From the NCBI GenBank assembly GCA_945639195.1, contig CALZEE010000001.1, positions 248,001-312,000 on the forward strand: DNA of 64,000 nucleotides, in the 5' to 3' direction. Below the pieces are notes generated by a model, which had not been told where the DNA came from, ran no database searches, and saw nothing but the letters and a program-made list of their open reading frames with translations. A program made the translations under genes and the position numbers. The DNA comes from an uncultured Ignatzschineria sp. (lineage in GTDB: Bacteria; Pseudomonadota; Gammaproteobacteria; Cardiobacteriales; Wohlfahrtiimonadaceae). The first letter of the stretch is position 1, and every line of letters starts with the position of its first letter. Shown one piece after another: positions 29,295 to 37,169 of the stretch.

Positions 29295-29324
29295 ATAAGG
29301 GACTTAAGTGATTAAGTCCCTTAT
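29295..29324 (+). terminator. Hairpin after rlmN
   Basis: ATAAGGGACTTAA-gtga-TTAAGTCCCTTAT is a perfect 13-bp stem with a GNRA-like loop, about 30 bp after the rlmN stop. No T-run follows, so it may be an mRNA 3'-end stabiliser or a Rho-assisted stop rather than an intrinsic terminator. Confidence 0.55.
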
Positions 29325-29534
29325 CGAGTATTTGGGCTTTGAAAAGTCTCTTAGAGAATGAAGTGTTCGCATAGAACTCACCTCAATTAAATTATTTGTA
29401 AAACTATTTGTAAATAATAATTATTATTCATATATAAAAGATAATACGCTTGCTTACTGTTATAGAAGCATTTAACCTAAGATCACGAAAATAATAAACG
29501 TATATAATTAATCACATTAAGGTTGCGCGTAGAT

Positions 29535-30311
29535 ATGATGAGGCTGATTCAAGACCCTTTAAGAATTTCGAGATCAGTTCAAACGAATGCTTTTTACTTC
29601 GCGGGAATTCTTCTATTGTCAGGTTGTGCAAACTTTCCGACAGAATTCTTTGCCGGAAAACCCGAGATTATGGATCTCTCGATGTTATCAGAGGCACAGC
29701 AAAAGCATTATGAATTAAGTCTCCACTATATTGAGTCGGCACATTACGATGTCGCTGAGGAAAAACTTGTCTCCATTATTGAAGAGTATCCTCAATTTCC
29801 TGATGCATATAATGCTTTAGGCGTGATTCATGAGCGTCGAGGGCGCGTGAGTAAAGGGGGCGAATCCTTCTTGAAAGCGATTGAGCTTAATCCTGATTTT
29901 GATGTGGCGGTGATGAATTATGGCGCATTGAAATGCTACACTTCAGGAGCGACAGGGATCATTGAAGCGATCTCTTTGAGATATGATGATCGAGTAAAAT
30001 CTCGACTATATAGTACGGCTGCGAAATGTTATATTAACAATCATGAATTAGCGTTAGGGCAGCAGACGGTAGATACGGCGATAGCGCTTGATGATAGTTA
30101 TGCGCCCAGTTATCTCTACTTAGCACAGATTCATTATCAAAATAAACAATACGAAAGCGCAAAGCAGTCGGTTGATCGATTTAATGATCTTCAGGGATAT
30201 ACCTATGAGAGCGCAAAGCTGGGATTATCGATTCATCGATATTTAAAAGATCAGCGAGAAGTTACCAAATATCAACATGTGCTTGCGACACAGTTTAACG
30301 AGGAAGTTTAA
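29535..30311 (+). CDS. pilW: Type IV pilus biogenesis lipoprotein PilW/PilF
   Basis: TPR lipoprotein that in other bacteria serves as pilotin for the PilQ secretin. The product of about 258 residues has a signal peptide with lipobox LLSGC, then TPR-like helices (HYELSLHYIESAHYDVAEEKLVSIIEEYPQFPDAYNALGVIHERRG, and later FLKAIELNPDF). ATG 29535 or 29538 is preferred to the TTG at 29523. Gene order rlmN-pilW-rodZ-hisS supports the call; no other pilus genes are in the window. Confidence 0.87.
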   Translation: MMRLIQDPLRISRSVQTNAFYFAGILLLSGCANFPTEFFAGKPEIMDLSMLSEAQQKHYELSLHYIESAHYDVAEEKLVSIIEEYPQFPDAYNALGVIHERRGRVSKGGESFLKAIELNPDFDVAVMNYGALKCYTSGATGIIEAISLRYDDRVKSRLYSTAAKCYINNHELALGQQTVDTAIALDDSYAPSYLYLAQIHYQNKQYESAKQSVDRFNDLQGYTYESAKLGLSIHRYLKDQREVTKYQHVLATQFNEEV

Positions 30312-30325
30312 GGGGAAGGGCAATA

Positions 30326-31813
30326 ATGAACGCACAGGAGTTAGGCGCACAGCTACAAGCGGCTCGGCTTGAAAAACAACTATCTGTCGAACAAGTATCT
30401 AGGGTTTTATCGTTAAGACCTTCACTCGTTTCCGCTTTAGAATGTGGTAATTATCGAGAGATCGGGGCGTTGTTGTATGCAAAGAATTATTTACGAAAAT
30501 ACGCGGCTTTTTTAGGGATCTCCGGACAAGCATTTGAAGCCATATTAGAGCAATTACAAGATGCGCATGATCCTAAAAGCCAAGGATATTATGAGAGTTC
30601 TAAAGTTAAATTAGAAAAGGCGGAGAAAACTCGCTCCAACCATATTAAATACTATTTTATATTTGTGCTGGTGGTGATTGCTGCCTTGGCATATCTTTAT
30701 CAAAGCGGCGTGATTCCCTCGCCTTTTAAAGAGCGATTATCTATTGATACCAAAGAGAATGTCTCTTTGCCTAATGAGCGATTACCATCGCTTGAGTTAG
30801 AGTATAATCTACGAGGTCACGATACGGTTAATAGTGAAGATTTGACCTTTGAAGAGCGTTTAATTGATTCGCTAAAAGTGCAGCAAGATACGATGGCAAA
30901 TGAGTATCATATTGCCGGCACGACTTCATTGGCGGAAGATGCTTTTGGTGGACTCGATGATGATCAGCATATCGTGATGCTTAATAAAGAGAATGAATTT
31001 ATCGCACAGTCAGATGTTTCCAAAAATAGTACTGTTCGCACAAAAGCGCGGGTAGGTTCAGGGAACTTTCAAGTATTAGGAACGGCTTTACGTTACTATG
31101 CCCCTTTGTTATCTCCTCATTCATTGCCATTGATTGATCTTGGAACCAAGATATCTTCAGGGTATTTTGTTGCGCCAACGGAGCATATTAATTATCTTTA
31201 TGACAGCACGAATACCGTGTGGTTAGGCGTTGATACGCCGGCAATTGTCCAATCTGAGCTTTTAAAGCGAGCGCGTCATTACACGTCTATTTATGATCGT
31301 GAAAGTGGTTTTTATCCTTATGTCTCGCGCATCGTAAATGAATTTCGATTGAACGGAAAGCTACGGCAGTTTGCGACATTAGAGCAAGAGATTAAAGGTA
31401 AGCGAGAGCAACTGCTTGCGATGGAGTCAGAAGAGACTTTATCCGGTCCTAATCTCAATGCTTTTAATGCAGAGTTTGTAAAGATGAGCACGCATCTTGA
31501 AACGCTTACAGAAGAGATTGCCGCAGCTCAAAAAGCTTTAGATAAGCGAGTGGTTGTGAGAATTGAAGCAGAAGATATTACAACTTTGGATATTCAAGAT
31601 CAAAAAGGGCGAGTGATTACCAATCGCGTTATGAGTAGTGGTGATGCCTATCAGCTTGAAGGATTAGGCCTTTATGATGTTTATTTAGGAAACCCTGCCG
31701 TGATTGATAAAATAACGGTTAACGGAAAGGCGATTCCAGAGTATTATTATAGGCCATTAACAGAAGAGGCTGTTTCAATTCGTTTTTCCCTTAATTCTGA
31801 ACAGTATCATTAG
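30326..31813 (+). CDS. rodZ: RodZ-like HTH membrane protein, extended
   Basis: Cytoskeletal membrane protein that couples MreB to the elongasome. There is an N-terminal Cro/C1-type HTH (about 1-75: LGAQLQAARLEKQLSVEQVSRVLSLRPSLV, then ALLYAKNYLRKYAAFLG), one membrane helix (about 112-130), and a C-terminal DUF4115-like beta domain (about 410-495, with VVRIEAEDITTLDIQDQKGRV). At 495 residues it is about 150 longer than E. coli RodZ. The extra part is a periplasmic region containing a Glu/Lys-rich coiled coil (about 345-405). It sits in the usual place before hisS. Confidence 0.85.
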   Translation: MNAQELGAQLQAARLEKQLSVEQVSRVLSLRPSLVSALECGNYREIGALLYAKNYLRKYAAFLGISGQAFEAILEQLQDAHDPKSQGYYESSKVKLEKAEKTRSNHIKYYFIFVLVVIAALAYLYQSGVIPSPFKERLSIDTKENVSLPNERLPSLELEYNLRGHDTVNSEDLTFEERLIDSLKVQQDTMANEYHIAGTTSLAEDAFGGLDDDQHIVMLNKENEFIAQSDVSKNSTVRTKARVGSGNFQVLGTALRYYAPLLSPHSLPLIDLGTKISSGYFVAPTEHINYLYDSTNTVWLGVDTPAIVQSELLKRARHYTSIYDRESGFYPYVSRIVNEFRLNGKLRQFATLEQEIKGKREQLLAMESEETLSGPNLNAFNAEFVKMSTHLETLTEEIAAAQKALDKRVVVRIEAEDITTLDIQDQKGRVITNRVMSSGDAYQLEGLGLYDVYLGNPAVIDKITVNGKAIPEYYYRPLTEEAVSIRFSLNSEQYH

Positions 31814-31827
31814 GAATATAACAAATA

Positions 31828-33105
31828 ATGAGTAATAAAATTAATGCTATTCGTGGTATGCACGACTGTCTTCCCGCTGAAATTGGTTATTGGCAGATGA
31901 TTGAAGGACATCTTCGATCACTCTTTGATGAGTATGGATATGACGAAATCCGTACCCCAATTATGGAAGAAACGCGTCTTTTCACCCGATCAATTGGGGA
32001 AGTGACCGATATCGTTGAAAAAGAGATGTATACCTTCCCGGATCAAAACGACAATTTAAGTCTTTCATTAAGACCAGAAATGACAGCGAGTATTGTGCGT
32101 GCCGGCGTTCAGCATGGTCTTTTTTACAATCAGATCCAAAAATTATGGCAAATTGGACCAGCATTTCGTTATGAGCGACCACAGAAAGGGCGTTATCGAC
32201 AATTTCACCAAGCGGATGTAGAGGTCTTTGGCGTTGAAACACCCGATGCGGATGCAGAGATGTTGGCGATGCTCGCGCGATTCTGGAAACGTTTAGGAAT
32301 CGAAAATGAAGTGAAGCTTGAGATTAACTCAATGGGAACTGCGGAGAGCCGTAAAGTTTACCGTGAGAAACTCATTGCCTACTTTGAAGGGTTCAAAGCG
32401 CAATTAGATGAAGATTCAACAAGACGACTCTATACGAATCCGCTTCGAATCCTTGATTCTAAGAACCCAGAGCTCAATGAGATTATTGCCGGAGCCCCGA
32501 AACTTTTAGAGCACCTTGATCCTGAATCAAAAGACCATTTTGATATTTTATGTCAACAACTTGATATTTTAGGGATTAACTATACTATCAACCCTAGAAT
32601 TGTTCGTGGAATGGATTACTATACCCGTACCGTTTTTGAGTGGACGACAACAAAGCTCGGCTCGCAAGGGACCGTATGCGGCGGTGGACGTTACGATAAG
32701 ATGGTTGAAGAACTCGGTGGAAGAACAACGCCAGCGATTGGCTTTGGTATGGGAATGGAGCGTCTAATCCTTCTTTGTCAGGCGTGTGATATCTTAGCTG
32801 ATGAGACTGCGCCGCTCCTAACAACGGTGTTTTTAGGGGAACGAGCATCACTTCAAGGATTAGGTCTTATTGAAGAGATTAGAGATCAATTCCCACAGGT
32901 CACTATCGCGGCAAATCTCGGTGGTGGTAGCATGAAGTCTCAAATGAAAAAAGCTGATCGTTCAGGCGCTAAATATGCTTTAATCATGGGGGATAATGAA
33001 TTAGATGAGAATATTGTTATTCTTAAAGATCTTCGTGAAGATGGGGAACAAACATCCGTTTTACGGACAGAGTTAGTCCCGTTTTTACAGCGTAATTTAA
33101 CATAG
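31828..33105 (+). CDS. hisS: Histidyl-tRNA synthetase
   Basis: Class II synthetase that charges tRNA-His. The 425-residue protein has motif 1 around GYDEIRTPIMEETRLF, SLRPEMTASIVRA, motif 2 FRYERPQKGRYRQFHQADVE, the HisA-specific loops VRGMDYYTRTVFEW and VCGGGRYDKMVEELGG, and motif 3 GIGFGMGMER-like text (AIGFGMGMERL). The C-terminal anticodon domain ends VLRTELVPFL. The start is preceded by AGGA. Confidence 0.97.
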   Translation: MSNKINAIRGMHDCLPAEIGYWQMIEGHLRSLFDEYGYDEIRTPIMEETRLFTRSIGEVTDIVEKEMYTFPDQNDNLSLSLRPEMTASIVRAGVQHGLFYNQIQKLWQIGPAFRYERPQKGRYRQFHQADVEVFGVETPDADAEMLAMLARFWKRLGIENEVKLEINSMGTAESRKVYREKLIAYFEGFKAQLDEDSTRRLYTNPLRILDSKNPELNEIIAGAPKLLEHLDPESKDHFDILCQQLDILGINYTINPRIVRGMDYYTRTVFEWTTTKLGSQGTVCGGGRYDKMVEELGGRTTPAIGFGMGMERLILLCQACDILADETAPLLTTVFLGERASLQGLGLIEEIRDQFPQVTIAANLGGGSMKSQMKKADRSGAKYALIMGDNELDENIVILKDLREDGEQTSVLRTELVPFLQRNLT

Positions 33106-33124
33106 TAAGAAGGTTGAGATATTA

Positions 33125-33742
33125 ATGGCTTTAAATGAATATGAAACAGATGAACAGCGCGCAGAGGTCCTTGTTGATTGGATCAAGCGTAATGTTGCTT
33201 ATCTTTTACTGTTAGTTGTGATTGTCGTGGGTTCTATCGCGGGTGTTGAATATTACAAGCGAAGCTCTGTGAGTCATCTCAATGAGACATTTGATACTTA
33301 CCAATCATTCTTAAATCAAGTATCAGCAGATCCTGTTGATGCGGCGATGGGAGAAAAACTGGTTGAGGCTAACGAAGGTGTCTATCAAGTATTCTCTGCA
33401 ATGTTGCTTGCGAAAGAAGCGCATGGTGCCGGAGATTTTGCTGGCGCTGAAGCGCTTTTAACAACCGCGCTTAATGATGCAGATGATGCAGGCTTAACGG
33501 CATTGTTAAATTATCGTTTAGCGGTTGTGCAATTTGATCATGGTAAAAACGACGCTGCGCTTGAATCTTTGAAACAAATTCAAGCGGTTGAGTTCTTAGG
33601 ATTAAGAAAGGTACTCGAAGGGGATATCTATCTGTCGATGGGGCGTGAGCAAGATGCTAAAATATCTTACGAAGAAGCTTTAACAAGCGAGGTCGTTCCT
33701 GATAGCGCTTTAAATAAGTTAAATCTTTTAACTGTACAATAG
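33125..33742 (+). CDS. yfgM: Ancillary SecYEG/periplasmic chaperone-linked protein YfgM
   Basis: A 205-residue inner-membrane protein with an N-terminal cytoplasmic segment (YETDEQRAEVLVDWIKRNV), one helix (about 22-43) and a periplasmic TPR-like region. This is the YfgM/DUF2133 (TPR_21) layout. In E. coli YfgM associates with SecYEG and PpiD. Its place between hisS and bamB is conserved. Confidence 0.9.
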   Translation: MALNEYETDEQRAEVLVDWIKRNVAYLLLLVVIVVGSIAGVEYYKRSSVSHLNETFDTYQSFLNQVSADPVDAAMGEKLVEANEGVYQVFSAMLLAKEAHGAGDFAGAEALLTTALNDADDAGLTALLNYRLAVVQFDHGKNDAALESLKQIQAVEFLGLRKVLEGDIYLSMGREQDAKISYEEALTSEVVPDSALNKLNLLTVQ

Positions 33743-33790
33743 TAAGAGCAGTCGCAAATACGGCAAAATTGTAGATAGGATCGTAAGAAC

Positions 33791-34933
33791 ATGAGAAAAA
33801 TCATCACGATGATCACAGCTTCCCTCATTATTGCAGGATGTGCAGGTGGGCTTCGAGGAAAAAGTAATTTAGTACAACCTGTTGAATTAAATAGTGCAGT
33901 TCCGGCTAACTTAGTGATGAAGGGTTGGGAAGCAAAGACAGGAAGTCAAACACCTAAAGAGAGCAGTTTGCGTTTTGTCATTGCAGATGATGGGATGAAT
34001 ACCCTTTATGTTGCAGGACAAAAAGGGGTTGTGACAGCGGTTGATATGAATAGTGGTCATAAGCAGTGGGAACAAAAGATCGCACAGCTTTATACCGGTA
34101 TTAATTACAGCCAAGGCGTTTTACTAGTAGGGCGTCAAGATGCACATATCGAGGCCTTATCTGCCTCAAATGGTGAGTCACTTTGGTCTAAGAAGATCTT
34201 GGGTGTTCCTGCGGTTTCACCGGTTGGTAATGGTGATATTGCGTTAGTGAGAACACTCTTTGGTGCAGTGGAGACATTTAACCTTCAAAGTGGGGAAGCT
34301 GATTGGGCATATATCTTCAATAACTCAGAGCTCTCTGTAAGAGGTGCCGCGGCACCAACATTCCTCAATGGTAATGTTTTAATTGCCGGTGATGAAGGGA
34401 CTTTAGCGTTGTTAAATCCGGAGACGGGCGCTGAAATCTGGAGTGTTGTTCTCAGTCAACCACTTAATGCAAGTTTCATGGGTGGTTTACGTGATGTTGA
34501 TGCGGGGATGATTGTGACAAATGATCGTATCTTTGTCGGACAATATTTAACAGGCATTACAGCACTCAATCATCAGGGTCGTAAGTTATGGCAAGCAGGA
34601 AAAGGCGTTTATGCAGGATTGGCATATATCAATGACGCAATTGTTTCTGTAGAGCGTGATAGCACGATTCAAGCATTGAATGCGAAAGATGGTTCACCGC
34701 TTTGGGTGAATCAAGAATTAAGAGGTCGTAACCTCACAAAACCTGTGATCGTTGGAAATCGAATTGTAGTAGGGGATTATCAAGGCTATGTACATGTGCT
34801 TGATGGTTCAACGGGAATGCTTCAAGGATCGACAAAAATTGGATCAACAGGATTTTTACTGGATATTAAAGAGATCAACGGCAACGTCTATCTCTTAGAT
34901 TATTCAGGTACACTTTATAAAGTTTCGATTTAA
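33791..34933 (+). CDS. bamB: Outer membrane assembly lipoprotein BamB
   Basis: Beta-propeller lipoprotein of the BAM complex. The 380-residue protein has a signal peptide with lipobox LIIAGC (Cys at about residue 17), then repeated PQQ-like blades (for example TAVDMNSGHKQWEQKI, EALSASNGESLWSKKI, ALLNPETGAEIWSVVL, ALNAKDGSPLWVNQEL). Length and order between yfgM and der are typical. Confidence 0.95.
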   Translation: MRKIITMITASLIIAGCAGGLRGKSNLVQPVELNSAVPANLVMKGWEAKTGSQTPKESSLRFVIADDGMNTLYVAGQKGVVTAVDMNSGHKQWEQKIAQLYTGINYSQGVLLVGRQDAHIEALSASNGESLWSKKILGVPAVSPVGNGDIALVRTLFGAVETFNLQSGEADWAYIFNNSELSVRGAAAPTFLNGNVLIAGDEGTLALLNPETGAEIWSVVLSQPLNASFMGGLRDVDAGMIVTNDRIFVGQYLTGITALNHQGRKLWQAGKGVYAGLAYINDAIVSVERDSTIQALNAKDGSPLWVNQELRGRNLTKPVIVGNRIVVGDYQGYVHVLDGSTGMLQGSTKIGSTGFLLDIKEINGNVYLLDYSGTLYKVSI

Positions 34934-34941
34934 GGGAAAGG

Positions 34942-36342
34942 ATGACAGTACCGCTTATCGCTCTAGTTGGGCGCCCTAATGTTGGTAAATCAACGATTTT
35001 TAATGCTTTAACGCGTACACGAGATGCGTTAGTAGCCGATCAGCCTGGATTAACACGAGATAGACAATATGGCGAAGGGAAGGTCGGTGATCGTCCTTAT
35101 AGCGTATTGGATACTGGCGGATTATCAGGTGATGATAATCAGATGGATCATCTTATTGCTGAACAAGCATGGATTGCTGCAGAAGAATCAGATTTGATCT
35201 TCTTCATCGTCGATGGTCGTTCAGGAACAACAGCTTTTGATGAAGATATTGCTGATCGTTTAAGACGCATGGGCAAACCTGTGATTGTTGTTGTAAACAA
35301 AGCAGAAGGCATTTCGCCTGAAGTGATTGTTGGTGAATTCTATTCGCTCGGTTTAGGCGAACCCGTTGCGATCTCTGCATCTCATAATCAAGGTCTGTAT
35401 GAATTGATGCTGAGTGCTTATGAGCGCATTGAGTTCCCAGAAGAGAAGATTGAAGAAGAGATTGAGGATGATATTATTCGTCTCGCTGTCTTCGGTCGAC
35501 CTAATGCCGGGAAATCTACACTCATCAATCAAATGCTTGGTGAAGAGCGTGTTCTTGCATCAGAAATTGCCGGAACCACACGTGATAGTATCGAGATTCC
35601 TTTTACGGCGTATGATCGTGAATTTATCTTGATTGATACCGCAGGTGTTAGACGTCGTAGCCGTGTTACAGATTTAATTGAGAAGTTTAGCGTTATTAAG
35701 AGCTTAGACGCGCTTGAAAAAGCAAACGTCATTGTCTTTGTATTTGATGCTAAAGAAGGTTTATCTGATCAAGATGCAACGCTTTTAGGCGCGGTATTAG
35801 ATGCAGGTAAGGGATTGATTCTCGCGGTTAATAAATGGGATTCACTCTCAGAAGATGAGAAAAGCTGGATTCAGCAAGATTTCTCTCGTCGTTTTGCCTT
35901 CATTGATTTCACTGAGCCGCTCTTTATCTCTGCGCTTAATGGCCAAGGGGTATTGCAGGTGATTCGTAAATCGATTGAGATCTTTGATCAAGCGATGCGT
36001 GAATTCACCACGAATGAACTCTCTAAGATTCTTGAATATGCTGTTCATGGTCATCAGCCACCAATGGATAAAGGCTATGCACCAAAACTTCGTTATGCGC
36101 ATCAGGGGGGCAAGAACCCACTGAAGATTATTATTCATGGTAACCGTACGCAATATGTTAAAGATAGCTATACGCGTTACTTGAGCAATATGTTCCGTGA
36201 AGAACTTAAGATTGATGGAACGCCAGTACGTATTCTTTATCGCACCAATGAGAATCCTTATGCAAATCGCCCAGGGAAAACATCAGAAGTTCGTGGTAGT
36301 GCAAAACGTAAGCGTAAAGTTGAGCGCGCGAAAGAGAAGTAA
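34942..36342 (+). CDS. der: Ribosome assembly GTPase Der (EngA)
   Basis: Essential double-GTPase acting in 50S assembly. The 466-residue protein has a first G domain at about 5-165 (GRPNVGKSTIFNALT, DTGGL, NKAE) and a second at about 180-350 (GRPNAGKSTLINQML, DTAGVRRR, NKWD). A C-terminal KH-like domain follows, and a basic tail (SAKRKRKVERAKEK). It begins 8 bp after bamB, with GGGAAAGG as ribosome-binding site. A strong bidirectional terminator follows. Confidence 0.97.
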   Translation: MTVPLIALVGRPNVGKSTIFNALTRTRDALVADQPGLTRDRQYGEGKVGDRPYSVLDTGGLSGDDNQMDHLIAEQAWIAAEESDLIFFIVDGRSGTTAFDEDIADRLRRMGKPVIVVVNKAEGISPEVIVGEFYSLGLGEPVAISASHNQGLYELMLSAYERIEFPEEKIEEEIEDDIIRLAVFGRPNAGKSTLINQMLGEERVLASEIAGTTRDSIEIPFTAYDREFILIDTAGVRRRSRVTDLIEKFSVIKSLDALEKANVIVFVFDAKEGLSDQDATLLGAVLDAGKGLILAVNKWDSLSEDEKSWIQQDFSRRFAFIDFTEPLFISALNGQGVLQVIRKSIEIFDQAMREFTTNELSKILEYAVHGHQPPMDKGYAPKLRYAHQGGKNPLKIIIHGNRTQYVKDSYTRYLSNMFREELKIDGTPVRILYRTNENPYANRPGKTSEVRGSAKRKRKVERAKEK

Positions 36343-36453
36343 ATCTCTCAGCAATGAGCTGTTTTATACGGCTTCAGATATTTATCTTGAAATGGATGTT
36401 GAATCCCCGTTTGTAACAGATTCTAAAATCTTAAAAAATCTTGAGATAACTTT

Positions 36454-36508
36454 AGACAACAAAAAAACATCTTATTCCTAGTCGGGATAAGATGTTTTTT
36501 GTTGTCTA
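36454..36508. terminator. Long bidirectional terminator between der and lipoprotein gene
   Basis: A stem of about 24 bp (AGACAACA...CATCTTAT on the left, ATAAGATG...TGTTGTCT on the right) has one bulged A, one mismatch and a loop of about 5 nt. A- and T-runs lie on both sides. It stands between two converging genes. Confidence 0.9.
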
Positions 36509-36516
36509 AGAAGATT

Positions 36517-36921
36517 TTATTCTAAAGTGAGATGCCAGTAATCCGTGTGATCTTTAATGAGATATAGCGTATCAAAGGTATTACTTTCATCGTTAAAATA
36601 GAGGGTATAACGGACAACGGCACGACTCTTCTCTTTATTATATTCAATGGAGTGGTATTCAATTTTATGAACCCCTCCTTTGGCTTGAATATTTAAGGAG
36701 AGATCTTGGAAGATAATTGCGAGAATTTCGTAAAGCTCGGCTTCAGATTGTCGACCTTCAAGATTATTTTCGAGATTAAATAGCGAGATAAGCTCTGGAT
36801 AGTTTTGGCTACCAAGTGACTCGTAAAACGCCTGTATACTCTCTTCGGGGGAATGTGGCTGTGAACAGCCTGCAATAAAAAGACTGATCCCGAGTAGGAG
36901 TGTGCGGAGTTTTTGGTGCAT
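36517..36921 (-). CDS. Small lipoprotein, DUF4878-like
   Basis: A 134-residue predicted lipoprotein: signal peptide with lipobox FIAGC (Cys at about residue 19), then a compact alpha+beta domain with SPEESIQAFYESLGSQNYPELISLFN and a C-terminal YWHLTLE strand. This is the pattern of DUF4878/NTF2-like lipoproteins. No function is known. It stands alone between the der and tex terminators. Confidence 0.7.
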   Translation of the reverse strand: MHQKLRTLLLGISLFIAGCSQPHSPEESIQAFYESLGSQNYPELISLFNLENNLEGRQSEAELYEILAIIFQDLSLNIQAKGGVHKIEYHSIEYNKEKSRAVVRYTLYFNDESNTFDTLYLIKDHTDYWHLTLE

Positions 36922-37090
36922 TACAGTCCTCTAGAAACAAGACCGTTAATCTTGAACGGAAAATTGGGCTAAATCTAACAATAACGACCAATGTCGGCGA
37001 TTGTTAGAAACAAGTCATCTATTATAGCAGAGATGAATTATGGCTTAATAAAATGTCTGATAATTGTAACCGGCACTTTATGGGAGTCAT

Positions 37091-37130
37091 TAAAAAGCCC
37101 CTTAAAATAGCGTGTACTTTAAGAGGCTTG
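37091..37130 (-). terminator. Rho-independent terminator after tex
   Basis: Read on the minus strand, AAGCCTCTTAAA pairs with TTTAAGGGGCTT and is followed by a T-run. It lies about 40 bp beyond the tex stop. Confidence 0.8.
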
Positions 37131-37169
37131 TAGGATATTGAGAGGTAGAGACGCTGCTTAACGTTTTTC

